NCBI GenBank assembly: GCA_020344055.1
Contig: CP070813.1
Location: 1,194,735 to 1,237,449, forward strand
DNA: 42,715 nt
Reading direction: 5' to 3'
Source of the DNA: Candidatus Zixiibacteriota bacterium
GTDB taxonomy: Bacteria > Zixibacteria > MSB-5A5 > UBA10806
Each line of letters begins with the position of its first letter. Position 1 is the first letter of the stretch. The position numbers and the translations under genes are program-made. The notes beneath the pieces were generated by a model, which did not search any database, was not told the DNA's origin, and saw only the letters and a list, made by a program, of their open reading frames with translations. Positions 8,329-16,739 of this stretch are shown here, one piece after another.

Positions 8329-9324
8329 TTGGACAGAGAAAAGCCCATAATCCTATCCGGAGTCCAGCCTACGGGTCAACTGCACCTGGGCAACTACGAG
8401 GGCGCGTTACGGAACTGGGTGAGCATGCAGGATGATTACAGAATGTATCTCTGCGTGGTCGATTGGCATGCCCTGACCTCCGATTTTAACGAAGTTAAGG
8501 AGTTGCAGGACAGAATCTTCCAGACTATGCTCGATTTCCTCTGCTCCGGCCTGGATCCCGAAAAGGTTTCTATTTTTATTCAATCCGATATCAAAGAGCA
8601 CGCTGAATTGCACCTGTTGTTTTCGATGATTATCCCCACACCCTGGTTGGAAAGGGTACCGTCCTACAAGGAAAAATCGGAAGCTATGGGATTGGATAGC
8701 TACGGTTTCCTGGGTTACCCGCTCCTGCAGGCCGCTGATATCCTCCTGTACAAAGCCGATTTCGTCCCCGTCGGCAAAGATCAACTGCCCCATATCGAAC
8801 TGACCAGGGAGGTCGCCCGGCGATTCAATAATCTCTATGGCAACGTCTTTCCCGAACCGGGTGGCCTCCTGTCGAAGTTTCCCCTGATCCCTGGAATCGA
8901 CGGTAGAAAAATGAGCAAATCCTATAATAACGATATAAAACTCGGGGACTCGCCCGATGAAACCGCGCAAAAGCTGAAAAAAATGATTACCGATCCCAAT
9001 AAAATCTATAAAGGCGATCCCGGCAGGCCCGAAATTTGCCCCGTTTTCGCTTTACATCAGGTATATACAAATGCGAAAGACGTTGAAAAAATAGCCAGAA
9101 CCTGCAAATCCGGTGAACTCGGGTGTGTTGAGGATAAAAAATTACTTGGCGAAAATCTGAATACCGCGCTTGAAAATATACGTAGTAAAAGAAAAGAGCT
9201 TGAAAAGAACAAAGATTATGTCTTAACTGTTTTAGATAAGGGAGCTGCTGAGGCGCGAGAAAGGGCGGTCGCTACGATGTCGGAAGTTAGAAAATCTATG
9301 AACCTGGTAAGATCGTATGCTTGA
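8329..9324 (+). CDS. trpS: Tryptophanyl-tRNA synthetase
   Basis: This cytoplasmic class I aminoacyl-tRNA synthetase charges tRNA-Trp with tryptophan using ATP. The 331-residue length fits bacterial TrpRS. The HIGH-type signature is present as TGQLHLGNY near residues 15-23, and the KMSKS loop as GRKMSKSYNN near residues 192-200. Other conserved parts are the GYPLLQAADILLY helix and the VPVGKDQLPHIELTRE segment. Translation starts at a TTG (8329) with GGAGG four bases upstream; no in-frame ATG offers a better choice. It lies 27 bases after the HNH gene and overlaps scpA by 8 bases. Confidence 0.97.
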   Translation: MDREKPIILSGVQPTGQLHLGNYEGALRNWVSMQDDYRMYLCVVDWHALTSDFNEVKELQDRIFQTMLDFLCSGLDPEKVSIFIQSDIKEHAELHLLFSMIIPTPWLERVPSYKEKSEAMGLDSYGFLGYPLLQAADILLYKADFVPVGKDQLPHIELTREVARRFNNLYGNVFPEPGGLLSKFPLIPGIDGRKMSKSYNNDIKLGDSPDETAQKLKKMITDPNKIYKGDPGRPEICPVFALHQVYTNAKDVEKIARTCKSGELGCVEDKKLLGENLNTALENIRSKRKELEKNKDYVLTVLDKGAAEARERAVATMSEVRKSMNLVRSYA

Positions 9325-10078
9325 TTTAGAATTAAATAAAGAGTTCGATCTGGTTTTTCAGCTGGATGAGTTTGATGGTCCGCTGGATCTCCTCCTGTAC
9401 CTCATAAAAAAGGACGAAATCGACATCTACGATATCCCCATAGCCGAGATCACCCGCCAGTATCTGGGATATCTTGAAGTCTGCAAAGAACTTAACCTGG
9501 AGATCGCCGGGGAGTTTCTGTATATGGCCGCCATGTTGATTAGGATCAAGGCCCAGATGTTGATACCCAGACCCGGCGACGATACAATCTGGGAAGACCC
9601 TCGATCCGAACTGGTGAAAGCCCTCCTGGAATATAAGAAAGTGAAACAAATCTCCTCTGCCCTCGACGATATGGCGCAGACTATGCGCAGACGATACTGC
9701 CGGAGAGATTTTTCGTCATGGGATATCGCTCCGCCGGAACCGGAACTGGTCAGGGTCGACCTGACAGCCCTGATGATAGCCTTCGGAGATATCCTGCGGC
9801 GCGCAGTGCCGGATACGTCTCTTCAGATAGAGCCAGTCCAGATTACCGTGGATTCGCGCAAAGACCATATTCTATCAATTCTCAACTCGGGATCATCATT
9901 TGAATTAGAAGATTTTTTCGTTGATGACCCGCGCAGGATCGTGATGATTGTTACCTTTATTGCTTTATTGGACATGGTTAAAGACGGCCTTATTAGAATT
10001 GAGCAGGCCGATCGCTTTACAACCATCAGGATATTCTTAAACAGCGGCGAACCGGCGCTGGTCGAGGAAGCATTATGA
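9317..10078 (+). CDS. scpA: Segregation and condensation protein A
   Basis: ScpA is the kleisin subunit of the bacterial SMC condensin; it bridges SMC heads and binds ScpB to compact and segregate chromosomes. The N-terminal signature is clear: FDGPLDLLLYLIKKDEIDIYDIP (given here only as positions 19-41), followed by IAEITRQYL and the AGEFLYMAAMLIRIKAQML helix. The 253-residue length and the C-terminal winged-helix segment (VTFIALLDMVKDGLI) are normal. The ATG at 9317 lies inside the end of trpS, and the stop overlaps the next gene as ATGA, so translation is probably coupled on both sides. The gene is separated from scpB by a secreted metalloprotease gene, which is unusual. Confidence 0.95.
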   Translation: MLDLELNKEFDLVFQLDEFDGPLDLLLYLIKKDEIDIYDIPIAEITRQYLGYLEVCKELNLEIAGEFLYMAAMLIRIKAQMLIPRPGDDTIWEDPRSELVKALLEYKKVKQISSALDDMAQTMRRRYCRRDFSSWDIAPPEPELVRVDLTALMIAFGDILRRAVPDTSLQIEPVQITVDSRKDHILSILNSGSSFELEDFFVDDPRRIVMIVTFIALLDMVKDGLIRIEQADRFTTIRIFLNSGEPALVEEAL

Positions 10079-11688
10079 TAAGAATAATTTTAACATCCGC
10101 TTTATTCGCGATTATATCCGGGAAAACTTATGCCTGCGAGACGTCCGAGCTTATCTCGCGAATGTCTGCCGATCCGAATGTTCCCCCGGTCATTCTGACC
10201 AGGCCCGTCATGCAGCACAGCTGGGATGCTCCGGGCGGCATATTCAAGATTCATTATGATACCGAAGGGCCGAATACCGTCTACAATGTTGATGAAGATA
10301 TCAATCCTCCCGATGGAATACCTGATTATGTTAACCGTACCTCCGACTATCTTAATTACGCTCATTCCGTCTATATAAGCCAGCTGGGTTTCGATCCCCC
10401 GCCCCCCGATGATGATATCGATAATGACGGCCTGTACGATATATATCTTACGGAAGTCGTGGCGCTTACAACCCGCGAAAACCTTTCCAACCATTATCCC
10501 GGGAGAGAGGCCTATACCTCCTACATTCAATTGCGTTACGATCTGCGTACTCCCCATTATCCGGATGATCCCCTGCCGTTTTTAAAGGTATGTGCCGCGC
10601 ACGAGTATTTTCACGCCGTGGAGTTCGCCTACCGGGCTTATTCCTCCGGTCCAACCACCTGGTGGTTTGAAGCCTGCGCCGGTTGGGCCGAGGAAATAGT
10701 GTTCGATGACATCAACGATGTCTATTATAAACTCGATTATTATCTGCCCAACCTGCATAAATCGCTGTATCAATCGCAGGGCTTCTTTATCTACGGCACC
10801 TGGCTTTACGCCCAATTTCTGAGCGATAGATTCGGAAATCAGGTAATTCGGAAATGCTGGGAGAAGTTCGCTTCCTTCGATTTCGCCCCGGACGCCATAG
10901 ACCTTACACTCGATACTTACGGAGCCGATTTTAACGATGAATACTCAAAGCATATTCTATGGAATTATTTTACCGGGGATAATTACCAGCCCGGTTTTTA
11001 CGAGGAGGCGGCCGATTTTAACGAAACCATCTACGAAGCCAGGATTCATTCCGGCTATCCGGTGAACTGGGTGTCGGATCCCATACCCCAGGAAAATGTC
11101 TCCGGCGTATACATCATATTTCAAAATACATCCCTTACGAACGGGTCATTGGTTATCGAGTATTTAAATTCCACTGATGATAAGCACAGCGTCGCCATAG
11201 CGCAGATAAAACCTGATGTGGGAGTTCTGTATGATATATATCTCGTGCAAAACTTTATAGTAAACACATATATTGTTGAAGATTTCGATGGCTGCGAAAA
11301 AGTCGTTATGATGCCCATATGGCTTTATGAAGGAGTTCCCGTCGCGGGCATTACTTCATATTCCTATTCCGCCTATATCGACAGCTCAGTCGTGGGAACG
11401 GTCGAGAGCGTTCCGCGGGTGCCCCTCAATTTTGCCATCAAAGACGTCTATCCCAATCCCTTTAACGGAGCGGCAAACATATCCTTTTCCTCTCCTTTTG
11501 AAGGATATTGCCGATTTGTCGTTTATGGAATTACCGGCAACAGGATTTTTGAAAAAAAGGAGCCCGTCAGTGTCGGTTATAACCGTATTCAATGGTCGCC
11601 GTCGGAAGATGTCGCCAGCGGCCTGCACTTCTTTGAAATAGTACTTTCAAATCAACGCTTAAACGGCAAGTTCGTCTACCTGAAATAA
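10075..11688 (+). CDS. Secreted zinc metalloprotease (MXAN_6640-like) with type IX-like sorting domain
   Basis: The 537-residue product starts with a signal peptide (MIRIILTSALFAIISGKTYA). The central domain has the zinc motif H176-E-Y-F-H180 and a downstream WWFEACAGWAEE segment with Glu199 as probable third zinc ligand, matching gluzincin-type MXAN_6640-like putative proteases. Asp-rich stretches (PPPPDDDIDNDGLYDIYL) probably bind calcium. The C-terminus carries YPNPFNGAANISF and ASGLHFFEIV, a type IX-like sorting domain. The protein should act outside the cytoplasm on unknown substrates. It is tightly embedded: its ATG overlaps the scpA stop (ATGA) and its stop overlaps the scpB start (TAATG). 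Both catalytic residues are intact. The family assignment is from memory of motif and layout. Confidence 0.85.
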   Translation: MIRIILTSALFAIISGKTYACETSELISRMSADPNVPPVILTRPVMQHSWDAPGGIFKIHYDTEGPNTVYNVDEDINPPDGIPDYVNRTSDYLNYAHSVYISQLGFDPPPPDDDIDNDGLYDIYLTEVVALTTRENLSNHYPGREAYTSYIQLRYDLRTPHYPDDPLPFLKVCAAHEYFHAVEFAYRAYSSGPTTWWFEACAGWAEEIVFDDINDVYYKLDYYLPNLHKSLYQSQGFFIYGTWLYAQFLSDRFGNQVIRKCWEKFASFDFAPDAIDLTLDTYGADFNDEYSKHILWNYFTGDNYQPGFYEEAADFNETIYEARIHSGYPVNWVSDPIPQENVSGVYIIFQNTSLTNGSLVIEYLNSTDDKHSVAIAQIKPDVGVLYDIYLVQNFIVNTYIVEDFDGCEKVVMMPIWLYEGVPVAGITSYSYSAYIDSSVVGTVESVPRVPLNFAIKDVYPNPFNGAANISFSSPFEGYCRFVVYGITGNRIFEKKEPVSVGYNRIQWSPSEDVASGLHFFEIVLSNQRLNGKFVYLK

Positions 11689-12362
11689 TGGAACATATGG
11701 GTAACGAGGAAAAAGACGCTGAAACGCTGGCTGTGGATTCGGCCGCGAATCGAATATACTCCATGCTCGATGACGAATCGGAGCTGGCTCTGGAAGCCTT
11801 GCTTTTCGCTTCTCCCGAACCTTTAAACGATAGTGAAATCGGTAGGATCCTCGGTCAGAATAAAAAAGAGATTCCGGGCATAGTCGAGCGGTTAAATGAG
11901 AAATACGCTCAATGGGGCAGATCCTTCAGAATAGAGAAATTCGGTTCGAAATACAGATACTATACTCTTCCCGATTTTGATAAGTATATTCACCGGCTGG
12001 TCGAGATTCCCCGCCCGGCAAAACTCTCCAGGGCGGCCCTGGAAGTGCTCTCTATTGTCGCCTATAAACAGCCGGTCGTTAAGGCGGAAGTGGAGAGAAT
12101 AAGGGGTATTAATTCGGATGGTGTCCTCCGAACCCTGATGGATAGAAACCTGGTGGAGATGGCCGGGAGATTCGATGGCCCTGGCAGGCCGGTGCTTTAC
12201 AGGACCACACAGGAGTTTCTGGAGTTTTTCGGTATCTCCGATCTCTCGGAACTGCCCCAACCTGAAATAACCGAGAGCGAATCTGATGTAATGGGAAGCC
12301 TTACCCTTGTCCGGTCGCCTGAAAATAGGGAATCAAACGAATCCTCTGATGAGGTTGAATAA
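11688..12362 (+). CDS. scpB: Segregation and condensation protein B
   Basis: ScpB forms a dimer of winged-helix pairs and works with ScpA and SMC in chromosome condensation. The 224-residue sequence shows the family landmarks ELALEALLFASPEPL near residues 31-45, LSRAALEVLSIVAYKQPV near 111-128, then RGINSDGVLRTLMDRNLVE and GRPVLYRTTQEFLEFFG. The ATG at 11688 overlaps the stop of the metalloprotease gene as TAATG, so reinitiation is the likely mode of translation. An internal ATG three codons later is possible. The 3' end overlaps the rluB start by 14 bases. Confidence 0.95.
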   Translation: MEHMGNEEKDAETLAVDSAANRIYSMLDDESELALEALLFASPEPLNDSEIGRILGQNKKEIPGIVERLNEKYAQWGRSFRIEKFGSKYRYYTLPDFDKYIHRLVEIPRPAKLSRAALEVLSIVAYKQPVVKAEVERIRGINSDGVLRTLMDRNLVEMAGRFDGPGRPVLYRTTQEFLEFFGISDLSELPQPEITESESDVMGSLTLVRSPENRESNESSDEVE

Positions 12363-13065
12363 ATTTCTCTCAAAAGCCGGTATAGTCTCAAGAAGGGGCG
12401 CTGATCAGCTGATCCAGCAGGGCAGAATAACCGTTAATGGCAAAATCATTATGGAGCTCGGAACCATCATCGATGAAACTGCCGATAAAGTCGAGTTTGA
12501 GGGAAAGCCGGTAACGCTGCCTTGCGAATATATATATCTTGTCCTGAACAAACCCCCGGGGTACCTTGTTACGCTGAGAGACAATTTCGGGCGCCCCGTT
12601 GTTATGAGTTTAATGGGAAAATATAAAGAGGCGGTAAAGCCGGTCGGCCGCCTCGATTTCGATTCTTCGGGGCTTTTGATCCTTACCAATGACGGCGAAT
12701 TCGCTTTCAGGCTGAGCCACCCCAGATTCGAGATCGATAAAAAATACCTCGTCAAATGTGAGGGCTTCATTTCAGATGACGATATAAAGAAACTCGGTGA
12801 AGGGATCGAACTCGAGGACGGTAAAACCTCACCGGCGAAACTGGAACTGATTTCCCGAAGCAAAACCTTCAGCCGTTTCCACATAACTATCCACGAGGGT
12901 CGGAAACGTCAGATCCGGAGGATGTGCCAGGCCGTCGGGAAAAACGTGGTGAAGTTGGAAAGGATCTCTATCGGAAATATCGAACTCGGCGATCTGAAAT
13001 CGGGGAAATATCGGCTGCTGGATAAAAGAGAAATCGATTCTTTAAAGAAAGCATTGAGTCTATGA
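12349..13065 (+). CDS. rluB: 23S rRNA pseudouridine synthase (RluB/RsuA family)
   Basis: This enzyme isomerises a uridine in ribosomal RNA to pseudouridine. The protein has an N-terminal S4 RNA-binding domain (LNKFLSKAGIVSRRGADQLI), and the catalytic motif GRLDFDSSGLLILTNDG carries the nucleophilic Asp103. A GRKRQIRRMCQAVG motif follows near the C-terminus. I place the start at ATG 12349 (MRLNKFL), the usual beginning for the family, giving 238 residues; a longer frame from TTG 12307 would lie inside scpB. Position after scpA/scpB and before cmk is a common bacterial order, which supports RluB over RsuA, but the exact target base is inferred. Confidence 0.9.
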   Translation: MRLNKFLSKAGIVSRRGADQLIQQGRITVNGKIIMELGTIIDETADKVEFEGKPVTLPCEYIYLVLNKPPGYLVTLRDNFGRPVVMSLMGKYKEAVKPVGRLDFDSSGLLILTNDGEFAFRLSHPRFEIDKKYLVKCEGFISDDDIKKLGEGIELEDGKTSPAKLELISRSKTFSRFHITIHEGRKRQIRRMCQAVGKNVVKLERISIGNIELGDLKSGKYRLLDKREIDSLKKALSL

Positions 13066-13742
13066 AAAAAGGTTTCATCATCACTATTGACGGCCCCGCC
13101 GGTTCCGGCAAAAGCAGCACCGCCAGACTGCTCGCCTCGAAACTTGATTTTCTGTACCTCGATACCGGTGCCATGTACAGGTGCGTGGCCTTGGCCGCCC
13201 TGGACGCCGGTGTAGATCTAAAAAATGAAAATGCCGTGGGTGGTGTGGCCGGGTCAGTCAATATAGATTTCTTACATGCTGACGACGAAAACAAAGTGTT
13301 GCTTGATGGCGAGGACGTTTCGTCGCGAATAAGGGAGCCCCGGGTCGATTCGGCTTCCTCGCTGGTATCTTCCTACAGGATTGTGCGTGAAAAAATGGTC
13401 GATCTTCAAAGGAAATTCGGCGCCAAAGGCGATATTATCGCCGAAGGCAGGGATATGGGGACCGTCGTTTTTCCCGACGCAGACCTGAAAATATTCCTGG
13501 TCGCCGATCTCGAAACCCGGGCCCGGAGGAGATGCCTGCAGTTAAATGACGCCGGCATCGAATCATCCATAGAAGAACAGACCGCCTCCCTTTCATCCAG
13601 GGACATGTTCGACTCCAACAGGAAATTCTCGCCTCTGGAAAAGGCTCCCGACGCTGTCGAGATCGACACCTCCAATATCTCCTTGAATGAACAGGTGCAG
13701 AAAATCTATGACGTCGTTGTCCGAAGATTGAATTTGGAATGA
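13062..13742 (+). CDS. cmk: Cytidylate kinase
   Basis: Cmk phosphorylates CMP and dCMP with ATP in pyrimidine nucleotide recycling. The 226-residue protein begins with the P-loop DGPAGSGKSSTARLLA at about residues 8-23, then LYLDTGAMYR (substrate binding) and the conserved IIAEGRDMGTVVFPDADLKIFL segment, here at about residues 126-147. The C-terminal DTSNISLNEQV segment is also typical. It overlaps rluB and plsC by 4 bases each (ATGA), so the run is translated as one unit. The order rluB-cmk-plsC-rpsA is widespread. Confidence 0.96.
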   Translation: MKKGFIITIDGPAGSGKSSTARLLASKLDFLYLDTGAMYRCVALAALDAGVDLKNENAVGGVAGSVNIDFLHADDENKVLLDGEDVSSRIREPRVDSASSLVSSYRIVREKMVDLQRKFGAKGDIIAEGRDMGTVVFPDADLKIFLVADLETRARRRCLQLNDAGIESSIEEQTASLSSRDMFDSNRKFSPLEKAPDAVEIDTSNISLNEQVQKIYDVVVRRLNLE

Positions 13743-14359
13743 AACCGTTCTACAGATTCTGCTGGCTTCTGGTCCGCGTTTTTATGATTGCCTTCTGCCG
13801 GCTGAAAATAATCGGAATCGAAAATGTCCCTGAAACCGGTCCCTTTATATTGGCCTCCAACCACGTTTCGGCCGTCGATCCCCCGTTTATCGGTTCCTCC
13901 ATAAATCGCCAGCTGTTCTTTATGGCTAAAAAAGAGCTGTTCAAAAATTTTATCCTCGCGCCTGTGATAAAAAGACTGAATACCCTGCCGGTAAACCGCG
14001 GAATTTTCGATAGAAACGCTCTTCAAATGGCTACGGAGATCTTGAAAAGCGGCGGCGGTTTGATAATGTTCCCCGAAGGGACTCGCAGCAGGACCGGCGA
14101 ACTGGGAAAAGGAAAACCCGGAATCGGTATGCTGGCAAGAACCGCGGTCGTGCCCATTGTCCCGGCGTATATTCATAATTCAAAGGATTTTTATAAAATT
14201 CTGCTGACCGGAAGGCGACTGATTATCGCTTTCGGAGAACCCATAGGAGCGGGGCGGATAAGAAGCGTGATTGACGGAAAAGAGGGATATCGCGAAATTT
14301 CCGCCGAGGTTATGGAGAGGGTCAGAAAATTACGGGCGCAAATATCGGAAAAGCCTTAA
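13739..14359 (+). CDS. plsC: 1-acyl-sn-glycerol-3-phosphate acyltransferase
   Basis: PlsC adds the second acyl chain to lysophosphatidic acid at the membrane, giving phosphatidic acid for phospholipid synthesis. The acyltransferase motif NHxxxxD is seen as NHVSAVD (His42, Asp47), and the substrate-binding motif as FPEGTRSRTG at about residue 113. A VPAYIHNS motif follows. A hydrophobic N-terminal segment (FCWLLVRVFMIAFCRL) should anchor the protein. At 206 residues it is short but complete. It overlaps cmk by 4 bases and is followed by 134 bases that carry the rpsA promoter. Confidence 0.93.
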   Translation: MKPFYRFCWLLVRVFMIAFCRLKIIGIENVPETGPFILASNHVSAVDPPFIGSSINRQLFFMAKKELFKNFILAPVIKRLNTLPVNRGIFDRNALQMATEILKSGGGLIMFPEGTRSRTGELGKGKPGIGMLARTAVVPIVPAYIHNSKDFYKILLTGRRLIIAFGEPIGAGRIRSVIDGKEGYREISAEVMERVRKLRAQISEKP

Positions 14360-14388
14360 TTTTCGCCCGATTTTTATCTAAAAATCGA

Positions 14389-14416
14389 TTGCTTAACAGA
14401 ATAAATTTTTTATATT
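14389..14416 (+). promoter_or_regulatory. rpsA promoter
   Basis: TTGCTT (14389-14394) and TATATT (14411-14416) are 16 bases apart in the gap between plsC and rpsA. Transcription would begin near 14423, just before the leader hairpin. Confidence 0.5.
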
Positions 14417-14427
14417 GAAAGTTTGTA

Positions 14428-14453
14428 ATCTCCCGATAACTATTACGGGAGAT
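14428..14453 (+). promoter_or_regulatory. rpsA leader hairpin
   Basis: ATCTCCCG (14428-14435) and CGGGAGAT (14446-14453) form a perfect 8-bp stem with a 10-base loop. It lies about 30 bases before the rpsA Shine-Dalgarno (GGAGG near 14479). There is no U-run after it, so it is not a terminator; an autoregulatory or stabilising role is an inference. Confidence 0.5.
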
Positions 14454-14493
14454 CCCTTAGGGGAAACGATAATTTTAAGGAGGACTTTGCTTA

Positions 14494-16653
14494 ATGCCAG
14501 CAAAAAGGAAGGCGGCAAAAAAAACAACCAAGAAAAAGACCGGGACAGGAGGTGGTGCCAAAAGCAAAACTGCCAGGGCGAAAGCGACCTCGCGAGTGCG
14601 GGCAACCGCTAAAAAGAAGGCTGCTCAGGCGAAGAAGGAAACCAAAGCTAAAACCACCAAGAAGAAAACCCGTATCAAAACCGCGCGGGTTAAGGCCAAG
14701 AAACTCGATGTGGAATTGGTCCTTACGGCCGAGGATATCGAAACCCAGGAATATTCATCCGACGAATATCAGCAGATGATGGATATGTACGATCAAACGC
14801 TGAAGGATATCAGGGAAGGTGAAATCGTCAGCGGAACCGTCATGGGGGTTACCCGTGACGACGTGATCGTAGATGTGGGATTCAAATCGGAGGGTATCAT
14901 TCCCATTACCGAGTTCACGCCCCCCGTCAATGTTCAGGTTGGCGAAAAAATCGAGGTGTTTCTCGATGCCATCGAGAATAACGACGGTCAGCTTGTCCTG
15001 TCCAAGCAAAAAGCCGATTTTCTGCGGGTCTGGGATACCATCAAGGAATCCCATGATTCCGGTAAGTCGGTTGAGGGCAAGATCGTTCGGAGGATCAAAG
15101 GTGGTATGGTGGTGGACCTTTTCGGGGTCGAGGCCTTTTTACCCGGTTCGCAAATTGCCCTGAGGCAGATTCCCGATTTCGACGCGCTGATCGGAAAAGG
15201 AATGGAATTGAAGATCATCAAGATCAACAAAAGTCGAAGAAATATCGTCGTCTCCAGACGAGTCGTTCTGGAGGAACAGCGCGAAGAGCTCAGGGACCAG
15301 TTACTTAAGGAAATCGAGCCCGGACAGGTCCGCCAGGGTATTATAAAAAACATAACCGATTTCGGAGTCTTTATCGATCTCGGCGGAGTTGACGGGCTTT
15401 TACATATAACCGATATGTCCTGGGGGAGAATCAGCCATCCCTCGGAATTGGTACAGCTGGGGCAGGAAATCGATGTAAAAATCCTCGATTTTGACAAATC
15501 CAACAATAGAATCTCCCTGGGATTGAAACAGCTTACTCCCTATCCCTGGGAAGGAGTGGAAGAGAAATTTCCCGTTGGAAGCAGGGTTAAGGGCAGGGTC
15601 GTATCTATTACCGATTACGGTGCCTTTGTCGAGCTGGAGAAAGGGATAGAGGGCCTTATCCATATCTCTGAGATGTCCTGGACACAACATATCAAACACC
15701 CGTCCAAGCTGATAAACGCCAACGATGCGGTAGAAGCGGTGGTGCTCTCCATCGATAAGGAAAATGAAAAAATCTCGCTGGGATTGAAGCAGCTCGAACC
15801 CGATCCCTGGGAAACCCTGGATTTGCGTTATCCTATCGGTACCAGGGTCAGCGGCAAGGTGCGAAACCTGACCACCTTTGGGGCTTTTGTGGAAATAGAG
15901 GATGGAATAGACGGCCTCGTGCATATCTCCGATATGTCATGGACCAGACGAATTCAGCATCCCTCCGAGATAATGAAAAAAGGCGACACCCTTGATGTTA
16001 CCATTCTGAGCATAGACAAAGAAAACAGGAGAATCTCCCTCGGACACAAACAGGTAAAGCCCGACCCCTGGCCGGGCCTCGAACTTCAATACGCCGTCAA
16101 TACCGAAACCATCGGATCCATAGCCAGAATCCTCGACAGGGGTGTGATCGCGAACCTCCCGGGCGACGTCGAAGGGTTCGTTCCCGCCAATCAACTCGGA
16201 AAGACCGACATTAAAAAACCGGTGGAGGCGTTTTCTGAGGGCGATGAAATCCCCCTGAGAGTTATCGAATTCGATTCCAATAATCGCCGAATTGTCCTTT
16301 CCGTTAACGCTTATTTCTCAGGAAAAGAGCAGGAAGAAGTGGAAGCGTATCTGAAGGCTCATCCCACCAAAGAGATTACGGTCTCCGATCTGGTCGAAAA
16401 TGCCGATCGGATTGCGGCCCCCTCTTCAAGCGAAAAACCATCGGAATCCGGAACCCGGGAATCGTCAAAAACAGCCGATTCAGGTGAAAAAACAGGGACT
16501 GTATCTGCCGAATCGCCCTCCGGAGAACCCGAAATTAAATCCGAAAAACCGGAGGATGCTTCCGAGACCGGGAAAACCGATCCCGAACAGGATAACGAAA
16601 TATCAAAAAGCGAGAATTCCTCTGATCCGGCGAAAGAGAAAAGCGATAATTAA
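14494..16653 (+). CDS. rpsA: 30S ribosomal protein S1 with basic N-tail and acidic C-tail
   Basis: S1 binds mRNA on the small ribosomal subunit and helps start translation. Six S1 (OB-fold) domains can be read at about residues 107-180, 193-262, 276-347, 361-434, 448-521 and 534-605; the third to fifth show the canonical GVF/GAFVxxxGxxGLxHISxMSW core. The protein is 719 residues, against about 557 in E. coli. The excess comes from an N-terminal ~70-residue Lys/Ala/Thr-rich tail (AAKKTTKKKTGTGGG...) resembling histone H1 tails, and a ~100-residue Ser/Glu/Pro-rich acidic C-tail. GGAGG lies 10 bases before the ATG. The gene has its own promoter and leader hairpin, and a strong terminator follows. 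Confidence 0.95.
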   Translation: MPAKRKAAKKTTKKKTGTGGGAKSKTARAKATSRVRATAKKKAAQAKKETKAKTTKKKTRIKTARVKAKKLDVELVLTAEDIETQEYSSDEYQQMMDMYDQTLKDIREGEIVSGTVMGVTRDDVIVDVGFKSEGIIPITEFTPPVNVQVGEKIEVFLDAIENNDGQLVLSKQKADFLRVWDTIKESHDSGKSVEGKIVRRIKGGMVVDLFGVEAFLPGSQIALRQIPDFDALIGKGMELKIIKINKSRRNIVVSRRVVLEEQREELRDQLLKEIEPGQVRQGIIKNITDFGVFIDLGGVDGLLHITDMSWGRISHPSELVQLGQEIDVKILDFDKSNNRISLGLKQLTPYPWEGVEEKFPVGSRVKGRVVSITDYGAFVELEKGIEGLIHISEMSWTQHIKHPSKLINANDAVEAVVLSIDKENEKISLGLKQLEPDPWETLDLRYPIGTRVSGKVRNLTTFGAFVEIEDGIDGLVHISDMSWTRRIQHPSEIMKKGDTLDVTILSIDKENRRISLGHKQVKPDPWPGLELQYAVNTETIGSIARILDRGVIANLPGDVEGFVPANQLGKTDIKKPVEAFSEGDEIPLRVIEFDSNNRRIVLSVNAYFSGKEQEEVEAYLKAHPTKEITVSDLVENADRIAAPSSSEKPSESGTRESSKTADSGEKTGTVSAESPSGEPEIKSEKPEDASETGKTDPEQDNEISKSENSSDPAKEKSDN

Positions 16654-16678
16654 ATATTAGTTTCCAGCGGAGACAAAG

Positions 16679-16702
16679 GCCCCCGCCCGGCGGGGGCTTT
16701 TT
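16679..16702 (+). terminator. Rho-independent terminator after rpsA
   Basis: GCCCCCG (16679-16685) pairs with CGGGGGC (16691-16697) around a 5-base loop and is followed by TTTTT (16698-16702). It lies 26 bases past the rpsA stop codon. Confidence 0.92.
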
Positions 16703-16704
16703 CG

Positions 16705-16732
16705 TTGACTTTAACCTTTTAATATCTATAAA
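16705..16732 (+). promoter_or_regulatory. Promoter of the envelope (LPS) operon, apparently leaderless
   Basis: TTGACT (16705-16710) and TATAAA (16727-16732) are 16 bases apart, right after the rpsA terminator. The ATG at 16740 lies 7 bases beyond the -10 element and has no Shine-Dalgarno sequence, so the mRNA may begin at or next to the start codon. Confidence 0.55.
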
Positions 16733-16739
16733 TTTAAGA

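Noticed and set aside
15400..15924. Minus-strand ORF of 174 codons inside rpsA
   Set aside because: Produced by the repeated codon pattern of the S1 domains; no ribosome site or family resemblance.
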